A DNA stretch of 64,000 nucleotides, from NCBI GenBank assembly GCA_027924585.1, contig BSBM01000307.1:12735001-12799000 (forward strand). Direction: 5' to 3'. The translations under genes and the position numbers were made by a program. The notes under the pieces were generated by a model that saw nothing but the letters and a program-made list of their open reading frames with translations, did no database searches and was not told where the DNA came from. Source of the stretch: Larix kaempferi (lineage: Eukaryota; Streptophyta; Pinopsida; Pinales; Pinaceae). This document shows positions 23,751 through 35,925 of this stretch, piece after piece (position 1 is the first letter of the stretch; each line of letters starts with the position of its first letter).

Positions 23751-26700
23751 TCAAGCATCAAGTGTAACATATTTCAAAATAAATAAGTCACAAACCTATG
23801 ATAGGATGATAATTGTGAACAATCACAAATTAGAAGGAAAAAAACATACCCTCACCTCTCTTACAATCCAAATAACCAAAGTTTTGATGAGTGTGAACAC
23901 TCGTTACCATTCAACAATATTTTATTCGTTGCTACACACTGATTTCATTACTTCAAAATGTCTTAGACAGTTCTTTCTAGCCTTTATTTTCTTCTTGCTA
24001 AAGGCCAACTCAAATATTGCATCTCCATTTTCCTCATTAATCCACATGATGAAGTCTTTTTTATGCTTGTCTAAAATTTTAAAATATTGTTTCCCCTCTT
24101 TCAAAGTATTTGTACGGAGACCCTACACCATAATTCCAAGAATGAATGGAGAAACAAAAAATAGTTGATCCTAATAAAAATTAGAGCTATATAAACTACA
24201 AAATATTCAAAGAGAAATTCAGAATTTCCCATCTCTTGTCGATATTTTTATCTCCCGCGAGAAAAATAGTAAGGATATAACTTCATAAAAATGTAATTTG
24301 TATAACTTAATTAAGATTTAATGAAGACACTGGTAACGAATTTGGTGCTCCACTTCTACCTTTAGAAGATGAAATAATGGACTCACCTAAAATGGATAAA
24401 AATGAACTCTAGAAAGAAAATTCATGTCAAAAAACCATTGGGTTTAATACCACTTGAAAAAACCCTAAATCTCGGAATATTTGAACCAAGTTTGACCAAG
24501 TCAACAAAAGATTAGAACGAAACAAATTTTAGACAAACTCATTGTATACACTACATAGAATAGCCGCCCAGGTCAAGCAACCTTGAAAAAGAAGACTTAG
24601 TTTCTTTTACAAACAAGAATTAACCTAATTGAGTTTCAAATCTAATCAACTACATCTACTCTACCAAACCAATATTATATATCTATTGTAAAGTTAAAGG
24701 AACAAGCAAGTAAAAACAATAATATGCCAAGTTGGGCCGAGGGTCACATTCCTCTCATAATATCTAATAGCATTGAGTCTATTAATTTACTAAACTTTAC
24801 CATTATTGTTTTTACAAGTTGAAATGGCTCACGGATGGTTAGGTAAATCAATAACAATATTTTCAGAATATTTAAATCATTTCATAGATGAGGGAGTGAT
24901 TAATCATATATAAATAAAGCTAGAGAAAAAGGGCGAGGCCCTAGGGTTCAAACCCTATAGCTAGCACAAATTACACTATAAGCCATAGGACACATTTAGT
25001 TCAATGTGTCATACATTAACAACAATCATAGACAATATGAAACAACTTTTCAAATCCTATCCATTATATTTAAATCTATGCGGGTAAGTGTAACTTTCCA
25101 TTTGACCAAGTGTTGGGTGATTGCTCTGTCCCTCCTTGAGATCCCCCTTTGTAGTTTCTCCACGTTAGGATTTGTTCAGGTTATAGGATTAGTTGTCGCT
25201 CATCACTCAATGCTAAGGTGGTCACTTTGTTTTTTTTCATTTTATTATGTTCCCCAACTTTATTCCTTATTCTTTAGGTAGGATACATGCAACACGTCAT
25301 GGATTCTTAGTTGGTCGGATGGGATCTCGAGAATGGTATGCCACCTTGGAGTCTCATTAATCAAACTATGTTGCACTTTTGCTTTTTAATTCATTATGCT
25401 AGGAGATAACTTGTAACGCATCTTGGTGAGGAACAAGGATAGTCGTTGGTCAATTTTCGTTGCTTCATGTTGCGACATTATAAAAAATGAATCCAATTTT
25501 ATAATTGCTTTCATTTTATAGGTTTTGCAACATGTGATTTTTCCGTAGTTTTGGGTCTACAAAAATGTATCTTAGATCATCCAACGAATTTATTAATTAC
25601 ATTTATCCATTGTCTACGAGAGATCGATGGAGGACATTTAAAGTGGGAGAGAGCACTCTCTTCAATACTCCATTACCTTAGCAGCAGCACTGAGATGTTA
25701 TTTTTGTTGGCGCGAATAAGACCTTTTTGCATCGGATTGGTCTCAACCTTCCTCAATTTAGAGGAACTTTAGCAACCAACATTCTCTTCAGATCATACAC
25801 ATGAGTAACCTGAGATTCACCCCAACCTATTAGATCGACAACTAGCCCACTATAATAGCACTACCTATAACCATATTGAGGATGCTTGGTCAAGCAGATA
25901 ATTGCTGGTTCAAGTGGAAAACCCAACTTCAATCTATCCAATGAACAACTGCACTAAATCATGACAATCTTATTCTAGGCAATAATTATGAATCATAATG
26001 CCAAACCACAGAATCCATTATCAATAGTAGAGAATGGTTAGAATCAATTTATCCTATAAATATATTAATCAATCAATTATTTTTCTTCATTAATGGTATT
26101 TCCTTCTGGTCAAATGAATTAAAAAAAACTATTTAGAATTACAGAGGAGTAAGTCTCACGCTCTTACACAAAGACTTTATTGTACATAGCCATTAATAAT
26201 GTAGTCAAAGTTTCGTAATGTATTAACAAAAACCTGAGAGGGTAAACAAAATGGCATATTCATACTTCATTACAAACAATATGACATACAGATATCATGA
26301 GACCTCAACTATATTGGGAAGTAAGAACAAGAAGTAACCAATGCATGTGATATCTGATATACTTCTTTTTTTGTTTTGCATATCCTCAATTCCTTTGTTT
26401 ATTTTCAAGGTATTTATGTTTTTTTTTGTTTTTCTAACAAGAGCTTGTAGGATCAATTTGGATTCACTCACATTTGCTTTAGTAACACAATACTGGGCCT
26501 TGTTAACAACCTCCAAGGCTTTCACCTCAAAGTGGGAAGGGATGCACACCTTTGTGCAAATTTTCTCACAATAGTATTTATGGCAACTCCACTTCATTTT
26601 TGTTCATTTCCCATTAACTAGGTTGTTATTTTCTAAATAGCTAATTCTGGGTTCTTTTCTTGTGAGAGATCAAGTCCATACCGTTCATTCTTGGATTCGG

Positions 26701-28780
26701 CCTCCTCTTGGCCATAATACTTGTTTAGACAATGAGCGCAAATCCCGGTGCCCCGTGCACGCTACCCACATAGATTTTCCTTTGACAGTCGTGCTACTAC
26801 ACAGTTTATCCATCTGTATGCTGTGTGATAATCTTCTATGTAGTACTAGTGCAACTATGTTATGTTGTAACCATGCTACTAGCGCATCTGTATCAAGAAA
26901 ACCTGCTCTAGTTATCTTTTATTTTGTTTTTTATCACTTTTGCACAAATATTGCAGTCCCAATGACTACTCACTAATTTAATAGGTTTATATTAACTTAC
27001 AATAGTTAAGTTTTTCTGTAGTAATTAGCTCACTTGGCCCAATATTAGAAAGTAAAAAGGTCTTCTCTTGAAATTTACTTAGGTAAAATATTTTTGGGCT
27101 TTCAATGGACCTCCAAGTCATCACTAGTATTCAAGAACATCTTTCTTTCCATTTCATAAAGTTTTTAAGATATTTGACATCTCATGTTTTAGGAAAAATA
27201 GTATAATTCACTTTTGCAAAAAACCAAGGACCTAAAGACTCAAATCTCCCAAATTATTCTCTTCACCTCACATTCCATGTGATCCTGGTTAATTAGAAAA
27301 AGGAGAGAAGTGTGAAATACCTCCATTGCACACTTTTCAATTTCATAAGCATTATTGATCAAAATTGTTAGTCACAAGCACCTTTATCATCTTTTGAGTT
27401 AAAGTAGAAACACAATATGCATTTACTTTGAGCTCTTTAGTTAGTTGCAACAAAAATATCATTTTCTTATTACACACATGTGTCTCCACTGGCACACACT
27501 AAGATAACTTAAGACTCTCTTATTTTGAGTATGTTCTCCATCTCACACCTTGTGAGACCTTGATGGATCATAAAGAAGTAGGATTGTGAAATACCTCCCT
27601 TACAATCCTTAATTTAATTTGGACACTTAAAATCAACACTTTTAATTCTCAACCAACTAAATTCCTCCACGGGAGGTCACAAGAAAATTTATATTTTGGT
27701 TAGGATTGATTGGCCTAGGCATCCAAATAATGCCCAACAATCTAGTTTCATTAAGTTTTTGAGACATAACATTGTTGACTTATAGGATACTTTTATATCC
27801 TTTTATCAATAAGTGTCAAAATACAACTCATATAAGAAGGCGTGGTACCCAAGAATGTGAAATCCAAGGTATATCTTCCCTACTCCCCACAAAGAGTCAC
27901 TCAATTTTTTTGTGGAGATGACACTATACCACTCAAGATAAACTAGTTATCCACACCTGACGTGGGTATCTTACTAGAAAAACTTAGGATATCACCAGCA
28001 TAGATCCATCTTAAACTCATATCTATCAAGCACCGAGAGGGATCCAATTTCTTGAGGTGTATTTCTTTTTTTAAATTTAAACTCAAGAAATTTGATCTTT
28101 CTTGATTGATAGATCGGGGTTTAAGTTTTAAGTTTTTATTTTATAAACGAATATCTATTTTCAATTACTTTTCATAATATTTTATTTTATGAACCAACAT
28201 GGATTTTTTTTTTTAAATATTTTCCATAATTTTTTATTTTATGAGCCGACATGAATTTTTTTAATTATTTTGTTACTAACGTTGAAACGTTATATCACAT
28301 TAGAGGATCTCTACTATACTGGGCTGTAGAGCACCTTGTTTCACTCGGTGCAACAAAGGAGCAATTATGAGTGCGATTCAATCCTAAAGTCATATATTTC
28401 CATTGGGAAATATTTCCAATATCTTTCAGAACATAGCCCCATCGCCGATATAACTCACTCTTTGTTACCGAAATCGTTCTGTGGCTCCCATTATCGGTAG
28501 AGGTTTTAATTTTGGAGGCCCAATTACATTTGAGAGGAATGATTTTAGGTATTTAGAGATTTTACATTTATTTTGTTTTTAAATACAGTTTCACTAACTC
28601 ATAATTAAAAGAACCTACATGTGGGAGCACTTGCACTAAACCGACATATCACATATCACTCATTTTGCACCATTTTGCATTTGTTTTGGTTGGCATATTT
28701 TTGCATTTGTTCAATTGTGTTTATTTCCATTATCACTCTCATTTGTTACTAAACTTACACCATTGAGGAACAATCCCCCC
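23751..28780. other. Intergenic DNA, no gene recognised
   Basis: No domain is recognised. The minus-strand ORF 26295-26597 (100 codons, Lys/Val/Ile-rich, with Cys at several positions) is the most coding-like stretch but I cannot assign it. A 53-bp imperfect repeat ('cataatatttta' ... 'catggattttt') lies at about 28128-28270. 'gtgaaatacctcc' occurs twice, 265 bp apart (about 27312 and 27577). Confidence 0.5.
28172..28270. repeat. Imperfect ~53-bp tandem repeat
   Basis: The 'cata(a)t' block, then 'tttattttatga', then '(a/g)cc(a/g)acatg(g/a)attttt' occurs at about 28172 and 28224. A weaker copy precedes them. Confidence 0.7.
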
Positions 28781-29314
28781 TAGGGCGGCCCTGAATATTG
28801 TAAGGCCTTTCCCATCTCTTGAAGGGTGTTTTCCCTCTTTCTCTCGGTGGTTCATGAGGGAGATATTATAGTGGAGGCCACTCCTAGGAAACATTGATAG
28901 TATCATCCATACGAGTTTTCTCCTTGCTTGATTCATTCTCTACCATCGGAGAAAATTTAGATCCTTTGGCTTCATCCTATCATGGAATAAGCCCCCCTTT
29001 ATTTTCACCCCTCGGAGGAAATCTACCTTCTTGTTCTCCCTCTTTGGGAAGAGGATATACAACATCCTCAACCTCACGTCACAGACAGATAATACCACCA
29101 CATGCTTCCAGTTCTCCCCCTTGAGGGAAAAACACACAACACATGATGTGGGACATAATACCAACCTACTTTTCATGGATAGATTGAATCTCCCTGATTT
29201 AGCCAACTTGATCAATGACCCCATAACACATGATCCAACATTGCCATACCGGGCATCCCCTCAGATATCCCTAAATTTGAATGGAAACAAGGAGATGATC
29301 CCACAAAACATGGC

Positions 29315-29860
29315 ATGTCATTCCACTTGTGTTGTTCCTCCAACATCATAGTGGGTGACTTAGTGAGGTTGCGCCTCTTCCAGCGAATCCTTACAGGTAC
29401 AACTGCGAAATGGTGTGTTAGTTTACCAAGGGAAGCCCATGCCACCTTTGGGATGATTGCCACTATGCTTCTCACATACTTCCAATTTCCCATACATTGT
29501 GGTTTAGGGCTCAAAATTCTCATTGGATTTCGTCAAAACACTTCCACCCACATAGCGGACCACATCCATGAGTGGCATAGAAGGTGAACATGGTGCAAAA
29601 TCGATATACAACCTCATTTTTTGTTGGATTGGTTCATCAAATAACTTCAACCCATGATATAAAAATGTGTGGAAACTTCATTTCCCCAAACTCGGGAAGA
29701 GGCCTCTTGGAGGCCCAGCGTTTCGACCTCATTTATGCACAATCAAGTTATTTATACACCATCCTACCCAATGTCACTTGGCATATATATTTGTATCACG
29801 CACCTGCAGGTTTATCACATTTAGCGGATGGGATTATTGGGTCCATTTACCAATAGGTGA
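29315..29860 (+). pseudogene. gag: gypsy gag core, frameshifted
   Basis: The ORF at 29315-29587 reads L-R-L-F-Q-R ... L-T-G-T-T-A-K-W-C-V-S-L-P, then F-G-M-I-A-T-M-L-L-T-Y-F-Q, ending H-I-A-D-H-I-H-E-W. This is the Retrotrans_gag core, with the W and L-P positions expected. In another frame the sequence continues with E-A-Q-R-F-D-L-I-Y-A-Q-S-S-Y-L-Y, also a typical gag C-terminal stretch. A stop and a frameshift separate the two, so no intact gag is made. Confidence 0.8.
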
Positions 29861-30394
29861 AGTTTCTCCCTGCCCCGATCGCTATGCCACCCAATATGAC
29901 AATGCAATATACTCCCATGCCTAATGTGACAGCATCCCCTTAAACTTTACCAAATCCTCAGTCTGGTAAGCTACAATATGGACCATATAGTCCTACCTAC
30001 ACTAATGTATGCCCAATATCATCAGTACATCCACCGTAAATGGTGCAAGAAGATCCTACATCCACATCATATGGAGCACATAATGTGTATATCCCACCAC
30101 AAGGGTATAATCCTTATTACCCATTTGAATGTCCTCCTAGTTCTACCCCCATGCCGCACACGGGGGTCAATTTAGTAGAACTTTCTTTCACATAACAAAC
30201 TCAACAATTGAGCATTTGAACATATATAATCCCCAGAATCCTCAAAATCAAGGGAAGAAGAAAGGTAAGAACAAACAAAATCAATGGTAGGGGCAAGGAG
30301 GAAACCCCCCTCCCTAGCAAAACCAGAAATAGGGTAACCCGAATGCAGGGTCTAATAGCCCCCCCAAACAAGGAAAAAATGCTAACCTAAGGAC

Positions 30395-30460
30395 AAACTA
30401 CTCTTGCTTGATTTGTGGAGAGTATGGTCACTATACTCACCATTTCCCACTCATCCCTGA
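30395..30460 (+). pseudogene. gag zinc knuckle, last Cys lost
   Basis: The frame reads C-L-I-C-G-E-Y-G-H-Y-T-H-H-F, i.e. C-x2-C-x4-H-x4 with the final Cys replaced by Phe. It sits just upstream of the protease, where gypsy gag normally ends. Confidence 0.7.
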
Positions 30461-30971
30461 CTATTAGCAATTGATGGAGGGAAATAAAAAGATAGAAACT
30501 AATACCCCTCAGGTACCATAACCAAATGTTCCAAAACCACATCCTACTGTCTCGCAACAACCCTTTTCCAACCAATGAGTTGTTACCCAACAGTAGGAGA
30601 CCCATACTCCCAGGGTGATGGCTCCTTTTAGAACTTCTACATGAACACGACAGGTGTTAACCTACAAAATCGAGCCAAATTAAGCATATAACGGTCCTAA
30701 ACCCCCACACGTGGAGGATGTAGCTACGAATTTAGGGGGCCCTTTACAAATACCACACCCAAGTGGTGAGAAAATCCCAAGGATCCCAAAGGTACCACTT
30801 AGGCTTACCTCCCATAACCCTCACATGAAATCCGCCCAAAACTATATTGTGGATGACTTGGCTCAGTCACCAGCTACTATGTCAACATTATAGGTGCTTT
30901 AGTCTTTCCCAACCCAATGGAAAGAATTACTTAATGTACTCTACACCGTCGATCCGTGAGACTCAAGCCTT

Positions 30972-31349
30972 ATGAAATTTGACCTTGATAAAGTTGAATT
31001 GCGACTACCCTCGTCGGTCACATTCAAAGTCCCAGTTATAATTAAAAACATTATCATTCATCGATGCATTATTGATGAAGGCACATCCACATTCGTAATG
31101 TCGTCTAATGTTTGGAAATGGTTGGGATCCCCTAAGTTATTTCCCACATCTATCACCCTTTGGGAATATGATGGGAGACCATCCCAACCTGGGGTTTTGT
31201 ACCAAAATGTCCCAAATGAGCTTAGGGGTAAGATGGTTATGATTGGTATTGAGGTATTTGATGGACAAGTCGACTATAACATCGTTTTGGCTCATAGCTA
31301 TATATGTACGCCACAAAGGACATTTCCTCTCCGGTCTTCCACATCATGA
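30972..31349 (+). pseudogene. gypsy aspartic protease domain
   Basis: A 125-codon ORF with a retropepsin-like fold signature. The active-site block reads C-I-I-D-E-G-T-S-T (D35-E-G), a form seen in this plant gypsy lineage. It is followed by V-W-K-W-L-G-S-P and then by I-E-V-F-D-G-Q-V-D-Y-N-I-V-L-A, matching the conserved second half (I-D-A-P-L-D-Y-N-I-L-L-G type), where L-G has become L-A. The frame then shifts into 31304-31822, which continues with F-P-F-N-G-K-I-V-T-L-E-Q-L. The protease would process the Gag-Pol polyprotein; this copy is broken and lacks pol. Confidence 0.82.
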
Positions 31350-31822
31350 TGTTTCCCTTTAATGGAAAGATAGTCACCCTTGAACAACTCAATTATTATG
31401 ACCTTCATACCGACACCAACCCTGAAAAAATTCTTCCCACTCTAGGCAGAGGGACTCAACCTCCTTACGTTGATATATTCCTAGGAGTGTATAAAGATTC
31501 CAACTTGCTAGGGGTATATTTAGGGCCCGCAGCTAAAATACCAACATCAATAGATGGTCTTATGTGCACCATTTTCACCTCTGAAAATGTCTCTACCAAT
31601 CCCTTGAAATCATCATCAACACCTTCTACAAGACATGGTGTTGAACATGCATTAGTTCCATCCTCCCATCTTTCAAATATCATTCTTGCACCCCCTCACG
31701 ACAGTGCAAGGGATCCTGGTTATGGATCAACTGACTCTACTTGGGATTACTTTGGGAAAACCATTGTGGTACCTTACTCCACCTTACCTAGAAATGGCCT
31801 CAAATCCAATCGCCCACTATGA
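31304..31822 (+). pseudogene. gypsy spacer downstream of protease
   Basis: A 172-codon ORF overlapping the protease in another frame. Its first 50 residues complete the protease C-terminal flank (G-K-I-V-T, then Y-Y-D). The remainder is Ser/Thr/Pro-rich with no catalytic motif. It ends with a stop 22 bp before the next gag-like ORF. Confidence 0.6.
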
Positions 31823-31844
31823 ATTTGTCCTAGTATTGTAAGGC

Positions 31845-32345
31845 ATGCCATCTAGGCCAGTTACACCATATGTATCATATACGAATCCTATAACACCTAT
31901 GACTAAACCAACACTAGTTATCACTAAACCCAATAATGGAGGCATAAAGCAACCCAAGATGAAATCCTCCATGGTAACAAACCCTCTGCTCAAACCACCT
32001 TTGATAGTCGCCAAGCCTAAAGCAAGCGGAATAACCCAACTTAGGTTGAAATCCCCAGTAATGACAACCACTAATCTTGCAATAAGGTTCACTCCACCAT
32101 GTTCCTTGTGGGAGCAACAAGGCCATGCGACCAACCTATGCCCCACCATGCCAGAACTCATGAATTTACTCAATACCCCTATTAGTGTGAGTCATGCAAC
32201 ACACACTATAGCAGGGGGCATGCCTACGACCTCATATTCACCAAACATGACCACTAAGTCCAAGTCATTACGTAATAATCATGCATGTTCGATTTGTTTT
32301 CAGTTTGGGAATTACATGCACCATTGTCAAAACCTCGATCGATTT
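31845..32345 (+). pseudogene. Second zinc-knuckle gag-like segment
   Basis: A 167-codon ORF rich in Pro, Thr and Lys with two zinc-knuckle-like blocks: C-S-L-W-E-Q-Q-G-H-A-T-N-L-C (second Cys changed to Trp) at about residues 86-99, and C-S-I-C-F-Q-F-G-N-Y-M-H-H-C (His changed to Asn) near residues 145-158. Zinc knuckles after the protease are out of order for one gypsy element. This suggests a second gag fragment joined here or a family with a duplicated nucleocapsid region. It is followed at once by G-rich DNA. Confidence 0.6.
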
Positions 32346-32499
32346 TGAGGTGCATTGGAGACTATTCACCTCATCCACCCTTTGTTTGATAATCCTTCAC
32401 CCAAACTGCAGGACACCACTTCAATAAATGTCATTAGTACAATAGTGGCCACACCAGGCGTACCCACCTCAGACACACTCAAACTAGATGAAGGCATAG

Positions 32500-33035
32500 G
32501 GGGTGAGGATTCAAGGTATTGGAGGTTGGGGGAGGAGGATAAAGAGAGAGATAGAGGGGGGTAGGTGTGGGGGGTGAGGGTTCAAGGTATTGGAGGTAGG
32601 GGGGGATGATAGAGAGAGAGAGAGAGAGAGGGGCACAGAGGGGGAGTGATTAGGGGTAGGGGGGCTGAAGGGGGATTATATAAGTGAGAGACATGTCAAG
32701 GGGGTTAATGGTTTTGGAGAAGAGGGGGTTTGTGGGATAGAGAGAGATAAGGATCACGGGGATTGGGGGTTTGGGGAGGAGGGGGTTGTGGGAGAGAGAG
32801 AGAGAGGGAGAGGTAGGGTGGTAGGGGTGGGGGGAGGAGAGATAGAGAGAGAGGGGGAACATAGTTAAGGGTACGGGGAGGAGGGGGAGAGAGAGAGGGA
32901 TAGATGGGGTTAGTGGCTAGGTGGAGGAAGATAGGGGTTAGATAGAGATAAGGAGAGAGATCCGAGGGGGGGTTAGAGAGGAGGGGGTTAGGAAAATGAG
33001 GGGGGGGGGGGAGAGAGAGAGAGAGAGAAATTAGG
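32500..33035. repeat. G/GA-rich low-complexity block 1
   Basis: The + strand is almost free of C and T, with (AG)n runs (for example 32609-32630, 33013-33028) and long G runs, including a run of about 12 G near 33001. Proline/serine-rich minus-strand ORFs (32650-33142) are by-products. Several spots have four G-runs with short loops (32640-32675). Confidence 0.9.
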
Positions 33036-33329
33036 TGGTAAAAATAGAGAGAATGCGCTATTTTATTTAAAAAACACTCGCACGCTATTAACATATGTGC
33101 ATTTTTAATTTGAAAAAAGTTGGCATGAATGAATTTTTCCACCTACATGGTGGATGAGTTGTCCGCTTTGGTTTTAGGTTCAGATTGCCAAACCTGTGAT
33201 TTGGTCCTACAACTAACAAAACACATCCATTTTTTCATTTCCGTGCTTTTCAACCTCGAACCTACATATGCTAAATTCATTTGTTGCTAACAAAATTGCA
33301 AAGTTTTATAGCGTTTTATGTGTAGATTC

Positions 33330-33377
<48 letters not shown>

Positions 33378-34280
33378 AACAATAATGTTTTATATTTTAT
33401 ATTTATTTTTATTTGGTCATATGTCAAATTGGTAAAATACACCGCTTTCTTATTTTCTTTGTAACTTTTGATTGGTTGGCCTACTTTCAAAACAAAAAAG
33501 AACATGTACAAGTGCACACAAAGATGTACACACTAAAAAAAAGGTTTATAGATTGTGAAGACCCTCATAGCGCGGCCTAATGCTCAACCTTTGAATTTAG
33601 GGCTTCACTAACTTTAGTAATTTAAAAAATATACAAAATTTACATTAAAAATTATGGATAAAATAGTGTTGCACAAGAACCGCATGTTAACTAAACTTTG
33701 CAATTTTTTTTTCAAATTTTTTTAGTGTTTACATACCAAAGCTGGTGCCTAACGTGAACATATGCATTGTGTTTAAAAAAATTAAAAGACCATAACAATC
33801 TTAGGAGAACGCCCTTTTCTTGGAGTTATATTAATTTTCTATAAATAAAACTTATATTCTCGATAATAACTCATTGTCTACATTTCATCTTCTTACACCG
33901 TGCTCTAAGTTTTTTTTCATATACCTCTACTATTTATTTTTAGTGATCAAATTTTTGTTTTTACAAGTTTCCATTACAACTAAGTACCATAATTGGATAG
34001 CATTACCATGCTCTAATTCAAAATTTTAATTTTCTCAAGATTAATGAAAAAATTAGTAAAAATATATAATTTAATTGAAAAAACCTTTGAAATAGTTCAA
34101 AAAATTAAGTTAAAACCTTCATTAACCACCACTCATCTCAATGTCACTTTGCAATGGAAAAAAAAAATTCCCACTAATTACTTATAAATTTAATTAGATG
34201 GCTTCTGATTGTCAAATTCCAACCCAAATCTTGATGACTTATATTGAGAATACTTTGAGTGGCTTTGATTGATGAATCAT
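33036..34280. other. AT-rich intergenic DNA with (AT)n
   Basis: (AT)n lies at 33333-33371. The 'atgtcaaat' ... 'ccgctttctta' segment at 33418-33455 has a diverged partner at 43985-44022 next to the second G-rich block. No gene is recognised. Confidence 0.6.
33333..33371. repeat. (AT)n microsatellite
   Basis: Perfect AT run read directly. Confidence 0.95.
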
Positions 34281-35029
34281 TGAGAAGGTTACAAAAAGGT
34301 TGTTCAAATGATCTTTGGAACCCACCTCATGGTTCATAGGAACTTTTTGAAGATGACATTTAAATGATCTTTGGAAAGCTATGGATGAACTATTGGAGAG
34401 GTGATGAAGATGTCATTTTTAAGTTTTTCTTTTGAATGACTTTCAACAACCTCCCAATGAATCATTGTGGAGGTTACAAAGATGTACCTATAAAAACCTC
34501 TCAATAATTTATTTTAGGATTTTCAAATTTGTGAAATATTGCAAACTGAACTTAGATGAGAAACTCAACACTATTATCTAACAAAAATTAAAATTAGAAA
34601 ACAAAACAAAAAAAACCTTTGAATAAAAATAAAATGTCATATAGACCTCTATCGAAGAATATTTGAGAAACCAAGTAACACTTTGTCCTTTAAAATCCTT
34701 ATATAATAGCTATCAATACAAGAAGTTCATATATTTTCCTATATTATTCCTCATGATCCTCACAAATAAAAGAAGGCCACGCACGTTTATTTTATTCCCC
34801 ATGATCTCCGCAAATAAAGGAATTCCACGTTGCTATATTCTCCATGATAAGTTATTGAAGAATACTAGCAATCCTTCAAGTCGAGAGAATACATGTATTT
34901 CCCATATGTGAGGGGTTCAAAGAATAAGGGTTAGGACAATTTTTAATATGTAAAAGAATTTCGTGTAATAAAAAGAAAATTCTATATAATGATTCATATT
35001 CATGGATTATCTCACACTAATAGTACTTA

Positions 35030-35500
35030 GCAAAGCTGATATATATTTTTCATAATCGATGTGCAGTCCTATACAAACTAATAGCAATTAACAAAGCCCT
35101 TATATTCCCTAGAATTCATATGCATTCCTCACATCAACAAAATCCATATATACCTCAAAGTCCATGTATAGTTCCCACTTAAATCAATAGCAATCAACAA
35201 TGTTTATATATTCCCAAAATCCATGTGCAGTCTCATTGAAAACAATATAAAATCTGGATATATTTCCCGAAGTCTAGTTTCCACCTAAACCAATAGTAAT
35301 AAACAATGTCTATATATTCCCAAAATCCATGTGTAATCCCATTGAAAACAATATAACATTCAACAAAATCTATATAATCTATGTAGTCCCACTAAAACTA
35401 AGTCCCACTAAAACCAATAGCAATCAACAAAATCCATATACTTCCCAATATCCATGTGTAATTCCTTGGAGACCAGAGGCAATCAACTAATTCCATACAT
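35030..35500. repeat. Decayed ~53-bp tandem array in unit 1
   Basis: The words '(c)aatagcaatcaacaa', 'tatattcccaaaatccatgt' and 'tcccattgaaaac/tcccactaaaac' recur in order at about 53-bp (or double) spacing: 35080, 35185, 35291, 35415. It is absent from units 2 and 3. Confidence 0.75.
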
Positions 35501-35654
35501 TAATTTTTAATGTGAGTGAATGGTTTCATACGAAACGAAAACTTCAAATGCCATACTATATATGAAATAATTTAATGTGACGGAATGGAGTTTCACATGC
35601 AAATATATAAAAAAAATAGCATGCTTACTCAGAATGCCAAGAGATGCTTCGGGT

Positions 35655-35925
35655 GTAGATGGTTTTGAAATATGAGTTTGGAGTCCACCCGTTCCTACCT
35701 AACGAAGGCTATGTCATTTTATTTCTCACCTCCTACGCAGTGCAAACTTAGTAGGTTGAAGGTGAACACTGATTTGGTTTTGGTGTTTTGGTTGTTAGGT
35801 TTTTATAATCCATGAGTTATATATATGATTTTGATGTTACAGTTATTAAGTCTATCACTTATTTGATCATATTATATGTATTGATATCCTTTCATATAGT
35901 TTAGGAGATTGAGTTGAAGTGAAAG
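35655..35925 (+). pseudogene. Decayed promoter and 5'UTR of a lost third gene copy
   Basis: 'tttggagtcc', 'gttcctacctaacgaaggct' and 'cattttatttc' align with the promoter regions of gene A (38900-38960) and gene B (51180-51235). The TATA box CTATATAAC of A and B reads CTACCTAAC here. Downstream, 'atgttacagttatt' and 'gagattgagttgaagtgaa' match the 5'UTR intron and exon 2 start of A and B. No ORF follows, so the copy is dead. Confidence 0.8.

Larger units (their letters stand above)
28890..32345 (+). mobile_element. Ty3-gypsy gag-protease remnant
   Basis: The plus strand carries decayed gypsy coding sequence in several frames: a Pro/Ser-rich gag N-terminus (about 28.9-29.3 kb), a gag core (29315-29587), a gag C-terminal part with a zinc knuckle (to about 30.45 kb), an aspartic protease (30972-31349), a downstream spacer (31304-31822), and a further zinc-knuckle-bearing stretch (31845-32345). 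No RT, RNase H or integrase and no LTR or primer site was found. It ends where the G-rich block begins. Confidence 0.8.

Noticed and set aside
24930-24965. GGTTCAAACC (24944-24953), B-box-like, as in a tRNA gene
   Set aside because: The short stem 'aggg...ccct' fits a T-arm, but no acceptor, D-arm or anticodon arm can be folded upstream.
26295-26597. 100-codon minus-strand ORF
   Set aside because: Slightly coding-like, but no motif, no promoter or splice context and no paralogue in the window; left as intergenic.
23443-27130. A complete CACTA element ending near a later 'actagtg'
   Set aside because: Candidate right ends (for example 26845) match only the CTAGTG core, not the following bases, and no 3-bp duplication fits.
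32650-33142. Long Pro/Ser/Leu-rich minus-strand ORFs
   Set aside because: They are translations of the C/T-rich strand of low-complexity DNA.
35030-35500. CRISPR-like spaced repeats
   Set aside because: Repeats are diverged with no unique-spacer pattern, and the window is plant nuclear DNA; this is a decayed minisatellite.
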